The notes beneath the pieces were generated by a model. It did not search any database. It saw only the letters and a list, made by a program, of their open reading frames with translations, and had not been told where the DNA came from. The position numbers and the translations under genes are program-made. Source: Thermoleophilia bacterium (GTDB lineage: Bacteria > Actinomycetota > Thermoleophilia > Gaiellales > Gaiellaceae). Taken from it: a stretch of DNA of 12,706 nucleotides. Numbering within the stretch: the first letter of the stretch is position 1; the number at the start of each line of letters is the position of its first letter. This document shows, one piece after another, positions 1 through 6,216 of the stretch. The stretch lies in the NCBI GenBank assembly GCA_014534295.1, contig JACVRU010000035.1, positions 1 to 12,706 on the forward strand, in the 5' to 3' direction.

Positions 1-366
1 GACGTTCCGCCGCAGCGCGTGGATGCGGTGGTTGCCGCCGATCGAGAGGGCGTCGCCGTCGCCGGTCACGATCCAGACGGAGAGGTCGGGCCGCGAGGTG
101 GAGAGGCCGGTGGCGATCGCGGGCGCGCGCCCGTGGATCGAGTGCATTCCGTACGTCTGCATGTAGTACGGGAAGCGGGCCGCGCAGCCGATCCCCGAGA
201 CGAAGACGAGCCGCTCGCGCTGGAGGCCGAGCTCCGGCATGAAGGACTGGACGGCTGCGAGGATGGCGTAGTCGCCGCACCCCGGGCACCAGCGCACCTC
301 CTGGTCGGACGTGAAGTCCTTCTTCGTCAGCTTGACGAGGCCGTTGCCGTTGCCCTGCTCGCTCAC
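1..366 (-). CDS. korB: 2-oxoacid:ferredoxin oxidoreductase beta subunit (partial)
   Basis: This is the beta subunit of a thiamine-diphosphate, iron-sulfur 2-oxoacid:ferredoxin oxidoreductase. With the alpha subunit it decarboxylates a 2-oxoacid (most likely 2-oxoglutarate) to the acyl-CoA and passes electrons to ferredoxin in the cytoplasm. Only the first 122 codons are present; the 3' end lies beyond the left edge. Visible motifs are CPGCGDY at residues 27-33 and GIGCAAR at 58-64, which supply cluster-type cysteines C27, C30 and C61, and TGDGDALSIGGNH at about 101-113, the thiamine-diphosphate/Mg site. The start is GTG at 366, overlapping the korA stop as GTGA, so the subunits are probably translationally coupled. 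The Asn-Gly-rich first ten residues look like a disordered tail. 2-oxoglutarate is inferred from the actinobacterial two-subunit type; pyruvate or another 2-oxoacid cannot be excluded. Confidence 0.93.
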   Translation of the reverse strand, partial: MSEQGNGNGLVKLTKKDFTSDQEVRWCPGCGDYAILAAVQSFMPELGLQRERLVFVSGIGCAARFPYYMQTYGMHSIHGRAPAIATGLSTSRPDLSVWIVTGDGDALSIGGNHRIHALRRNV

Positions 367-2201
367 AGCATCGCCTCGATCGCCTCTTCGATCTCCGCCG
401 CCTTCAGCGGGACGCCCCGGACGCGGTTGAAGCCGACGGCGTCGACGAGGAACTCCGCCCGCACGAGCTTCAGCAGTTGGCCGAGGTTCATCTCCGGGAT
501 CAGCACGCGCTCGTAGCGGCGCAGCACCTCGCCCGTGTTGCGGGGGAACGGGTTCAGGTAGTGCAGATGCGCGTGCGCGACCTTGCGGCCGGCCCGGCGC
601 ACGCGCCGCACGCCCGCCGCGATCGGCCCATAAGTGCCGCCCCAGCCCAGCACGAGCAGCTCCGCGTCGCCGTCGGGGTCGTCGACCTCGAGCTCGGGGA
701 TGTCCTGCGCGATCCCGGCAACTTTCTGCGCCCGCAGGCGCACCATCAGGTCGTGGTTGTCGGGGTCGTAGCTGACGTTTCCGGTCTGGTCCTGCTTCTC
801 GAGCCCGCCGATCCGGTGCTCCAGCCCGGGCGTCCCGGGGATCGCCCACGGGCGCGCCAGCGTCTCCGGGTCGCGCGCGTACGGGAGGAACTGCCCGTCC
901 TCCGGCGGCTCGGTCAGGAACGTGGGCCCGATCTGCGGCAGCGAGTCGACCGAGGGAATCAGCCAGGGCTCGGCGCCGTTCGCCAGGTAGGCGTCCGACA
1001 GGAGGTAGACCGGCGTCCGGTACTTGAGGGCGATCCGGGCGGCCTCGATCGCCGTGTCGAAGCAGTTGCCCGGCGACGAGGCGGCGACGACCGGCACCGG
1101 CGACTCGGAGTTCCGGCCGAACAGGACCATCAGCAGGTCGGCCTGCTCCGGCTTCGTCGGCATGCCGGTGGACGGCCCGGCGCGCTGGATGTCCAGGATC
1201 AGCAGCGGCAGCTCGAGCGCGACCGCGAGCCCGACCGTCTCGGACTTGAGGACGACGCCCGGCCCGGCCGACGTCGAGACGCCGAGCGCGCCGCCGAACG
1301 AGGCACCGAGGGCGGCGCCGACCGCGGCGATCTCGTCCTCCGCCTGGAAGGTCCGGACGCCGAAGTGCTTGTACCCTGCGAGCTCCTCGAGGATCGAGGA
1401 GGCGGGCGTGATCGGGTAGGCGCCGAGGAAGAGATCGAGCCCGCTCTGGACGCTCGCCGCGACGAGCCCGAGCGAGAGCGCCTGGTTGCCGGTGATCTGG
1501 CGGTAGACGCCCGGCGAGAGCCGCGCCGGCCGCACCTCGTACTGGACGGCGAACTCCTCGCTCGTCTCCCCGAAGGCGTAGCCCGCCTTGAAGGCGGCCG
1601 TGTTCGCCTGCGCGATCGCGGGCAGCTTGCCGAACTTCCGCTCGATGAAGTCGATCGTGCTCTCGACGGGGCGGCCGTACAGCCAGGACATCAGCCCCAG
1701 TGCGAAGAAGTTCTTCGACCGCTCCGCCTCGCGCGGCGTCACGTCGATTCCCTTCACGGAGGCGACCGTCATCGAGGTGAGCGGCACCTGGACGACGTTG
1801 TAGTCCGCGAGCGACCCGTCCTCGAGCGGGCTCGCCGTGTAGCCCGCCTTCTGGAGGTTGCGCTCGCTGAACGCGTCGAGGTTGACGATCAGGGTGCCGC
1901 CCTTCGGCAGGTCCTTGAGGTTCGTCCGCAGGGCCGCGGGGTTCATCGCCACGAGCACGTCCGGCCGGTCGCCCGGCGTGAGGATGTCGTGGTCGGCGAA
2001 GTGGACCTGGAAGCCCGAGACGCCCGGGAGCGAGCCCGCCGGGGCGCGGATCTCCGCCGGGAAGTCGGGGAAGGTGGCGAGGTCGTTGCCGACGAGCGCC
2101 GTCTCCGACGTGAAGCGGTCGCCCGTCAGCTGCATCCCGTCGCCCGAGTCCCCGGCGAACCGGATGATGACGGCATCGAGCTGCTCGACGGGCTTCGCCA
2201 T
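363..2201 (-). CDS. korA: 2-oxoacid:ferredoxin oxidoreductase alpha subunit (fused gamma-alpha type)
   Basis: A complete 612-residue alpha subunit, close to the length usual for actinobacterial KorA. The N-terminal third is the gamma-like domain, with GDSGDGMQLTG at residues 17-27. The pyrimidine-binding domain follows, with YPITPAS at 262-268, AEDE at 287-290, TSAGPG at 310-315 and QRAGPSTGMPTK at 339-350. The C-terminal part is the domain that packs against the beta subunit. The protein forms an oxygen-sensitive or oxygen-tolerant 2-oxoacid:ferredoxin oxidoreductase with KorB, encoded directly downstream with a 4-bp overlap. The ATG start at 2201 is preceded by GGAGAGG a few bases upstream. 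A 143-bp gap separates the gene from the small ORF upstream, enough for its own promoter, though no clear -35/-10 pair was found. The family call is firm; the exact substrate is inferred. Confidence 0.95.
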   Translation of the reverse strand: MAKPVEQLDAVIIRFAGDSGDGMQLTGDRFTSETALVGNDLATFPDFPAEIRAPAGSLPGVSGFQVHFADHDILTPGDRPDVLVAMNPAALRTNLKDLPKGGTLIVNLDAFSERNLQKAGYTASPLEDGSLADYNVVQVPLTSMTVASVKGIDVTPREAERSKNFFALGLMSWLYGRPVESTIDFIERKFGKLPAIAQANTAAFKAGYAFGETSEEFAVQYEVRPARLSPGVYRQITGNQALSLGLVAASVQSGLDLFLGAYPITPASSILEELAGYKHFGVRTFQAEDEIAAVGAALGASFGGALGVSTSAGPGVVLKSETVGLAVALELPLLILDIQRAGPSTGMPTKPEQADLLMVLFGRNSESPVPVVAASSPGNCFDTAIEAARIALKYRTPVYLLSDAYLANGAEPWLIPSVDSLPQIGPTFLTEPPEDGQFLPYARDPETLARPWAIPGTPGLEHRIGGLEKQDQTGNVSYDPDNHDLMVRLRAQKVAGIAQDIPELEVDDPDGDAELLVLGWGGTYGPIAAGVRRVRRAGRKVAHAHLHYLNPFPRNTGEVLRRYERVLIPEMNLGQLLKLVRAEFLVDAVGFNRVRGVPLKAAEIEEAIEAML

Positions 2202-2249
2202 TCGCCTCTCCGACAGCGTAGCTCAGGCTTTACACCAGCCCAACGCCAG

Positions 2250-2262
2250 GACCGGTACGGTC
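2250..2262. promoter_or_regulatory. Small dyad upstream of korAB
   Basis: The 143 bases between the small ORF and korA (2202-2344) hold no gene I can support. The only structured element is a dyad, GACCG-GTA-CGGTC, about 49 bases upstream of the korA start. It could be an operator for the korAB promoter, but a 5-bp arm can easily occur by chance in GC-rich DNA. No convincing promoter hexamers were found. Confidence 0.2.
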
Positions 2263-2344
2263 GAACGCGTGCTCCATCCGACCCTCGGACTGATGCTCGC
2301 CAGGGCGCGCCTGCGCCACGACCACGCTCTGCTGGCCCGGCGCC

Positions 2345-2575
2345 TCAGAGACGCACGCGCCGCACGGTGAGCCCGTAGGCGGCCCCCGAGGCGAACAGCT
2401 CCTCGGGATCGACGTCGCCCAGCCACCCGAGGAAGTGCGGCTCGGGCTCCGCCTCCGTGGAGCCGAAGACCGCGGCGCGGTCGGCTCCGGGCTCGGGCGG
2501 CCCGCCGCGCTCGAGCTCGTCGAGCCGGCGCTCGGCCTCCTCGGCCGCCGGGCCCTCGGCGTAGCCCTTCGGCAC
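2345..2575 (-). CDS. Small acidic protein of unknown function, coupled to the VOC gene
   Basis: A 76-residue hypothetical protein that I do not recognise. It starts with GTG at 2575, two bases after the upstream VOC stop. GGAGG lies at 2587-2583, seven bases before that GTG and inside the end of the VOC gene, which supports translation from this start and not from the longer in-frame ORF beginning at 2638. The first half is acidic and helix-prone (AEEAERRLDELE at about residues 11-22), then a Pro/Gly/Glu linker, then a more hydrophobic segment with HFLGWLGDVDPEEL at about 47-60 and a basic C-terminus (TVRRVRL). There is no signal peptide, membrane helix or cysteine. Close coupling to the VOC gene suggests a related job or a partner protein, but this is context only. 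Confidence 0.6.
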   Translation of the reverse strand: MPKGYAEGPAAEEAERRLDELERGGPPEPGADRAAVFGSTEAEPEPHFLGWLGDVDPEELFASGAAYGLTVRRVRL

Positions 2576-2577
2576 GC

Positions 2578-3036
2578 CTACGCCTCCGCCAGCAGCAACC
2601 GGACGTCGAGCGGGCGCGTGAACATCTCTTCCGGCCACTGCTCCCGCGGTCGATCGCGGTAGAGCTCGACGCCGTTGCCGTCAGGGTCGGCCAGGTAGAT
2701 CGCCTCGCTGACGCCGTGGTCGGACGCACCCTGGAGGGAAGTGCCCGCCTCGAGTACGCGTCGGACCGCGTCGGCGAGCGTCTTCCGGTCGGGATAGCGG
2801 ACGGCGACGTGGTAGAGCCCGGTCGTGCCCGGCGGCGGGGGCGGGCCTCCCTTCGACTCCCAGGTGTTGAGACCGATGTGGTGGTGGTAGCCACCCGCGG
2901 AGACGAAGGCGGCCTGCTCGCCGTAGCGGTGCTGGAGCTCGAAGCCGAGCACGCCGCACCAGAACCCGAGCGAGCGCTCGAGGTCGGCCACCTTCAGGTG
3001 AACGTGGCCGATGTCCACTCGCGGGTCGATGGCCAT
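2578..3036 (-). CDS. VOC-family metalloprotein (glyoxalase / extradiol dioxygenase fold, CatE-like)
   Basis: A 152-residue vicinal-oxygen-chelate protein with two beta-alpha-beta-beta-beta modules, at about residues 8-60 and 72-128. The expected metal ligands are present: H11 in GHVHLKV, H76 in LYHVAVRYP and E124 in GVELYRD. The segments YHHHIGLNTWESKGG (50-64) and DHGVSEAIYLADPDGNG (106-122) resemble the CatE/YfiE branch of ring-cleaving dioxygenases more than glyoxalase I, but VOC substrates cannot be assigned from fold alone. CatE proteins are normally nearly twice this length (two repeats), so this is a single-unit version that probably dimerises to form the metal site. The ATG at 3036 gives the conserved N-terminus; it has no evident Shine-Dalgarno sequence and follows a strong hairpin. 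The next gene starts 2 bases after the stop, implying one transcript. Confidence 0.85.
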   Translation of the reverse strand: MAIDPRVDIGHVHLKVADLERSLGFWCGVLGFELQHRYGEQAAFVSAGGYHHHIGLNTWESKGGPPPPPGTTGLYHVAVRYPDRKTLADAVRRVLEAGTSLQGASDHGVSEAIYLADPDGNGVELYRDRPREQWPEEMFTRPLDVRLLLAEA

Positions 3037-3050
3037 GCGGGCAGCGTAAC

Positions 3051-3081
3051 GGGGCGGAGGAGCGCGAGGCTCCCCCGCCCC
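3051..3081 (-). terminator. Strong GC hairpin between micropeptide and VOC genes (terminator or attenuator)
   Basis: An inverted repeat with 13-base arms at 3051-3063 and 3069-3081 and a 5-base loop. In the minus-strand transcript all 13 positions pair, one as a G-U wobble; in the plus-strand transcript the same position is an A-C mismatch. The structure is therefore better formed in RNA made leftwards, from the micropeptide gene toward the VOC gene. No T-tract follows it, so it is either a U-less actinobacterial-style terminator for the micropeptide transcript or an attenuator or leader structure about 14 bases before the VOC start. Confidence 0.5.
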
Positions 3082-3089
3082 GCGGGCCC

Positions 3090-3179
3090 CTAGGCGCCGT
3101 CCCAAGGGGCGCCAGCCACCGTTGCCGCAGAGGCAACGAGGGCAAGCCACACCAGCGCGCTCATGATGCGACGCCGCAT
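3090..3179 (-). CDS. Putative exported micropeptide (29 aa), candidate signalling propeptide
   Basis: A 29-codon ORF from ATG 3179 to TAG. The peptide has a basic start (MRRRIMS), a hydrophobic stretch (ALVWLALVASAATV, residues 8-21) and two possible signal-peptidase sites, ASA at 16-18 and AGA at 22-24, followed by the last five residues PWDGA. It therefore looks like a short Sec-type signal sequence with a tiny product. GGGAGGT lies 7 bases before the ATG, the best Shine-Dalgarno match in the window. A TTGACA box on the same strand lies about 76 bases upstream. It is divergent from an HTH-TPR regulator. Caveats: Pro would be +1 after AGA, which disfavours cleavage there; third positions are less GC-rich than in neighbours (about three quarters by my count); and such a short ORF can be chance or a leader peptide. 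It could also be a one-helix membrane protein. Confidence 0.5.
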   Translation of the reverse strand: MRRRIMSALVWLALVASAATVAGAPWDGA

Positions 3180-3186
3180 TCAGCCC

Positions 3187-3193
3187 ACCTCCC
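3187..3193 (-). promoter_or_regulatory. Strong ribosome binding site of the micropeptide ORF
   Basis: On the minus strand GGGAGGT lies 7 bases before the ATG at 3179, and a second purine run (AAGGAGAA) sits just upstream. Most other starts in the window have weak or no such signal, so this is the main evidence that the 29-codon ORF is translated. Confidence 0.6.
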
Positions 3194-3223
3194 TTCTCCT
3201 TTGAGGCTCCGAACGAGCGGAGA

Positions 3224-3291
3224 TTGACAGGAGCAGAACCCGCCCCACTTTTGTTGTCAAGTCAGGGATTGACCGGGTGCGCGAAGTTGAC
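3224..3291. promoter_or_regulatory. Divergent promoter/operator region with four TTGAC boxes
   Basis: TTGACA at 3224-3229 reads rightward toward the regulator, and TTGACA at 3260-3255 reads leftward toward the micropeptide ORF, so the two possible -35 boxes face each other. Further TTGAC copies lie at 3269-3273 and 3287-3291 on the plus strand, 18 bases apart. The copies at 3256-3260 and 3269-3273 form an inverted repeat (GTCAA-N8-TTGAC). About 0.13 copies of a given 5-mer would be expected by chance in 68 bp on both strands at equal base frequencies, and fewer at this GC content. Matching -10 boxes are weak: TCTGCT for the leftward promoter at 17-bp spacing, and only T-rich sequence near 3249-3254 for the rightward one. 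The boxes may be promoter elements, operators for the regulator, or both. Confidence 0.45.
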
Positions 3292-4629
3292 GATGATTGC
3301 GTCGTGGCCGGAGAGACCGAGACCATCGGCCAGCGCCTGCGGCGCCTCCGGCTCGAAAGGGGTCTGTCGCAGCGCGCGCTCGCCGAACCCGGCGTCTCGT
3401 ACGCGTACATTTCGCGCATCGAGGCGGGGAGCCGCCAGCCTTCGGTGAAGGCGCTGAGGAAGCTCGCCCCGAAGCTCGGCGTCTCGGCGGACTACCTGGA
3501 GACCGGATCCGACCTCTCCGAGAGCCAGCGGCTCGAGCTGCGGCTCGCGGACGCGGAGCTGCGGCTGCGGCTGGAGTCGAGTCCGGCCGAGGCCGAGCGC
3601 GACCTCCGGTCCTTCCTCGAGGAGGCGCTCGCCGCGGGCGACCTGCGGGCCGCCACGCGCGCGAGGATCGTGCTCGGCGGCGCGGCCCTCGCCGCCGGCC
3701 GCGCCACGGACGCGATCGAGCTGCTCGAGCCCGCCGCGCACGACGACGACCTCTCCCCCGCCGCGCGGCCCGACGTGTACTTCGAGCTCGGCCGCGCCTA
3801 CGCCTACGTGGGCCGGCTCGACAAGGCGATCTCGCTCTACGACCGCTGCCTGGAGGAGACCCGCGAGAACGAGCCCGAGAACCTCTCCGCGCTCGTCCGC
3901 TACGCGACCGCTCTGAGCTACGCGCTCACCGACGCCGGCCAGCTCGAGCGCGCCCAGGAGGTGCTGTCCGAGATCGTCGACGACACGGCCGACGCGCTCG
4001 CCGAGCCGGGCGCGCAGACGAAGCTCTACTGGTCGCTCGCCCGGCTCGCGGGACTGCGCGGGGAGCACGGAAGCTCCCTCGACTACGCGCGCCGCGCGCT
4101 CGCGCTGGTGGAGGCCACGGAGGACACCGTCGAGCTCGGTCGCGCACACCTGCTCTGCGGCTACATCCTCGTTGGTCAGGGAAACGCGGAGCGGGCGGCG
4201 CGGCACCTCGACCGCGCGGAGGGTTTCCTCGGCTCGAGCCCGCGACCGACCGACCTCGCCTACCTCCGGACCGAGCAAGCTAAGGCGGCTCTGCTTGTCC
4301 ACGACGGCCCCGAGGCCGAGCGACGCGCACGGGAGGCGCTGGAGATCCTCGGCCAGCTCGACCCGCCCGAGCAGGGCGCGGCGTGGCTCGCCCTCGCCCG
4401 CGGGCTCGACCTCCAGGGCGACCGGGCCGCGTTCGACGCCTTCGCACGCGCCACCAAGATCCTGGAGAGCGCGGACAGGCTCGGAGACGCCGCCGAAGCC
4501 TGCCGCTCCTGGGGGCGCGCCCTGCGCGCCGCCGGCCGCGAGGGCGAGGCCATGGACGTGCTCGAGCGGGCGGCGGAGCTCGCCGTCGCCGCGGGCCGCA
4601 CGGGCGCTCCGGCCGGCCGGACGCGTTAG
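3277..4629 (+). CDS. HTH-XRE transcriptional regulator with C-terminal TPR repeats (RRNPP-like architecture)
   Basis: A 450-residue regulator. Residues about 17-75 form an XRE/Cro-type helix-turn-helix (IGQRLRRLRLERGLSQ, then YISRIEAGSRQPSVKALRKL), which should bind DNA. From about residue 85 the rest is alpha-helical with recurring tetratricopeptide units, for example VYFELGRAYAYVGRLDKAI at 167-185 and repeats near 205-235, 250-280, 287-320, 330-360 and 370-440. N-terminal HTH plus a TPR superhelix is the layout of Rgg/PlcR/NprR-type receptors that bind imported peptides; other XRE-TPR proteins respond to proteins or have unknown ligands. The start is uncertain: GTG 3277 has a weak AGGGA 8 bases upstream, while GTG 3304 would begin right at the conserved part. 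TTGAC boxes before and within the 5' end suggest autoregulation. The alkA-like gene begins 10 bases after the stop. Confidence 0.88.
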   Translation: MREVDDDCVVAGETETIGQRLRRLRLERGLSQRALAEPGVSYAYISRIEAGSRQPSVKALRKLAPKLGVSADYLETGSDLSESQRLELRLADAELRLRLESSPAEAERDLRSFLEEALAAGDLRAATRARIVLGGAALAAGRATDAIELLEPAAHDDDLSPAARPDVYFELGRAYAYVGRLDKAISLYDRCLEETRENEPENLSALVRYATALSYALTDAGQLERAQEVLSEIVDDTADALAEPGAQTKLYWSLARLAGLRGEHGSSLDYARRALALVEATEDTVELGRAHLLCGYILVGQGNAERAARHLDRAEGFLGSSPRPTDLAYLRTEQAKAALLVHDGPEAERRAREALEILGQLDPPEQGAAWLALARGLDLQGDRAAFDAFARATKILESADRLGDAAEACRSWGRALRAAGREGEAMDVLERAAELAVAAGRTGAPAGRTR

Positions 4630-4639
4630 CTTCCGGGTC

Positions 4640-5473
4640 GTGCTCGAAACCGAACTCCGCCCGCGCGGGCCGTACTCGCTCGCCCTCACAGTGCGCTGGT
4701 ACGGGGACGCCACGCGCATGGTTCGCGAAGGGCTCGTGACCGCGGCGGTCCCCGGCGGAGTCGCGCAAGCCTGGCAGCGGCCGGACGGCCGCATCGTCCT
4801 GCGCGGGGAGTCGGAGGAGGCGATCGAGCGGCTCCGCTTCTCGCTGGCGATGGACGACGACCATACGCCGTTCCTGCGCCGGTTCGCCGGCGACCCGTTG
4901 ATCGGCGAGGCGACGCGGCGGCTTCGCGGCCTCCGCCAGTCCCGGGTCTCGACCGTGACGCACGCGCTCCTGCGCGCCTTCTGCGGGCAGCTGATCGAGT
5001 CGAAGCGCGCACGGCATCTGGAGGCGCGGATCGTCCGCGCGGCCACGCCCTCCGTCGCCGGCTCGGCCCTGCACGCGCCGCCGACCGCCGCCTCGTTCGC
5101 CTCGCTCGCCCCCGCGGCGCTGAGGGCGCACGGCCTGCACGCGCGCCGGGCGGCTGCGCTCGTCCGCCTCTGTCGCGCCTCCGATCCCGAGCGGCTTCGC
5201 GCCCTGCCGACCGAGGCGGCCGCGCGCTACCTCGAGCGGGAGCGGGGCCTGGGGCCGTGGTCGGCCGGCGTCGTGTGCCTGGAAGGGCTCGGCCGCCCGG
5301 AGCGCGGGCTCATCGGCGACCTGGGGCTGATCAAGCTCGTGTCAGCGCTGCGGGGACGGCGGGCGGAGGCCTGGGAGACCGAGGAGCTGCTCGCCCCGTA
5401 CGGCGAGTGGGCCGGCCTCGCCAGCGTCTACCTGCTCAAGGGCTGGGGGCTGGGACTGGTGCGGGCCGCGTGA
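4640..5473 (+). CDS. DNA-3-methyladenine glycosylase II family protein (HhH-GPD, AlkA-like)
   Basis: A 277-residue base-excision-repair glycosylase of the HhH-GPD superfamily, predicted to remove alkylated bases by hydrolysing the N-glycosidic bond. The N-terminal part (about 1-90) fits the AlkA-type beta domain. Helices follow with THALLRAFCGQLIES at 107-121, in the place of the usual LvraIlgQQ segment. The helix-hairpin-helix has GLGPWSAG at 203-210, and the catalytic aspartate is D227 in GLIGDLGL. The nearest usable start in frame is GTG 4640; the open frame continues upstream inside the regulator gene but the product aligns from here. There is no Shine-Dalgarno sequence, so translation is probably coupled to the regulator gene 10 bases upstream. 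The stop overlaps the next start as GTGA. There are no cysteines in an iron-sulfur pattern, unlike Nth/MutY. Confidence 0.88.
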   Translation: MLETELRPRGPYSLALTVRWYGDATRMVREGLVTAAVPGGVAQAWQRPDGRIVLRGESEEAIERLRFSLAMDDDHTPFLRRFAGDPLIGEATRRLRGLRQSRVSTVTHALLRAFCGQLIESKRARHLEARIVRAATPSVAGSALHAPPTAASFASLAPAALRAHGLHARRAAALVRLCRASDPERLRALPTEAAARYLERERGLGPWSAGVVCLEGLGRPERGLIGDLGLIKLVSALRGRRAEAWETEELLAPYGEWAGLASVYLLKGWGLGLVRAA

Positions 5474-6147
5474 GCGACGTCGAGCTCCGCATCGAGGACG
5501 ACCCCGCAGGCGCCGTCGCGCACGAGCTCGCGCGTGCCGCCGGCGAGGGGGGCAACGTCGCGGTCTCCGGCGGATCGAGTCCCCGGCCGGCCTACGAGCG
5601 CGCGGCGGCCCTCGCCCCAGACTGGAGCCGGATCGACCTCTGGTGGGCCGACGACCGCTGCGTTCCCGCCCACGACCCCCGCTCGAACTACCGCCTCGTC
5701 CGGGAGACGCTCCTGGACGGGCTCTCGCGGCCGCCGGCCGTCCACCGTGTACGGGGCGAGCTCGCGCCCGACGAGGCCGCGGCTGCATACGACCAGGAGA
5801 TCCGCGGCGTCCGTCTCGACCTGGCTCTGCTCGGGATCGGGCCCGACGGCCACACCGCCTCGCTGTTCCCCGGCTCGCACGCCCTGGAGGAGGCGGAGCG
5901 AGCGGCCGTGGCAGCGGGGGCCGGACTGGAGCCGTTCGTCCCGCGGGTAACGCTGACGGTGCCGATGCTCTCGGCCGCCCGGTTCGTGGTCTTCCTCGTC
6001 ACCGGCGAGGACAAGGCGGTGGCCGTCGCCCGCGCGTTCGAGGGCGAACCGGACCCCGCGACCCCCGCGAGCCTCGTCCGCTCGGCCGAGGGCCGGACCG
6101 TCGCCGTGCTCGACGCGGCCGCGGCCAGCCGCCTCGAGCTCAAGTAA
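5470..6147 (+). CDS. pgl: 6-phosphogluconolactonase
   Basis: A 225-residue enzyme of the DevB/Pgl family that hydrolyses 6-phosphoglucono-delta-lactone to 6-phosphogluconate, the second step of the oxidative pentose phosphate pathway, in the cytoplasm. Motifs in order are SGGSSPRPAY at 33-42 (phosphate loop), WWADDRCVPAHDPRSNYRL at 58-76, and LGIGPDGHTASLFPGS at 121-136 with the likely catalytic H128. Length is normal for the bacterial family. The GTG start overlaps the alkA-like stop by 4 bases. No zwf or gnd is nearby; pairing with a repair glycosylase and an HTH-TPR regulator is unusual. The TAA stop is part of a palindrome (6144-6158) that probably ends transcription. Confidence 0.94.
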   Translation: MSDVELRIEDDPAGAVAHELARAAGEGGNVAVSGGSSPRPAYERAAALAPDWSRIDLWWADDRCVPAHDPRSNYRLVRETLLDGLSRPPAVHRVRGELAPDEAAAAYDQEIRGVRLDLALLGIGPDGHTASLFPGSHALEEAERAAVAAGAGLEPFVPRVTLTVPMLSAARFVVFLVTGEDKAVAVARAFEGEPDPATPASLVRSAEGRTVAVLDAAAASRLELK

Positions 6148-6158
6148 CACAGTGTTAC
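6144..6158 (+). terminator. Perfect 15-bp palindrome containing the pgl stop codon
   Basis: GTAACAC-A-GTGTTAC. The pgl stop TAA is within the left arm. It differs at one base from the core of the second palindrome 49 bp away. No T-tract follows. It may be a short hairpin terminator or a protein-binding dyad. Confidence 0.5.
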
Positions 6159-6191
6159 GAACTGCGGCTCGCCTGGTGCAGCGACTCTCGC

Positions 6192-6216
6192 CGCAAGTAA
6201 CAGAGTGTTACTTGCG
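6192..6216 (-). terminator. 11-bp-arm palindrome containing the stop codon of the convergent minus-strand gene
   Basis: Arms CGCAAGTAACA (6192-6202) and TGTTACTTGCG (6206-6216) flank a 3-base centre. The minus-strand gene's TAA stop (6210-6208) lies within the arm. The core GTAACA-N3-TGTTAC matches the element at 6144-6158. Together the pair fills most of the 60-bp gap between convergent genes, which fits a bidirectional terminator pair. Confidence 0.5.

Noticed and set aside
2230..2300. tRNA-like GTTCGA segment on the minus strand upstream of korA
   Set aside because: Only an isolated T-arm-like string; no acceptor, D or anticodon stem could be assembled around it.
477..2378. Long plus-strand open frame of 633 codons opposite korA
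   Set aside because: It is antisense to a clearly recognisable KorA, has Arg/Asp/Val-rich low-complexity translation and no motifs. It is a GC-rich shadow frame.
4172..4639. Upstream extension of the AlkA-like frame into the regulator gene
   Set aside because: The extension lies entirely in the regulator's coding sequence in another frame and reads as Arg/Ser/Pro-rich noise; homology-like sequence begins at GTG 4640.
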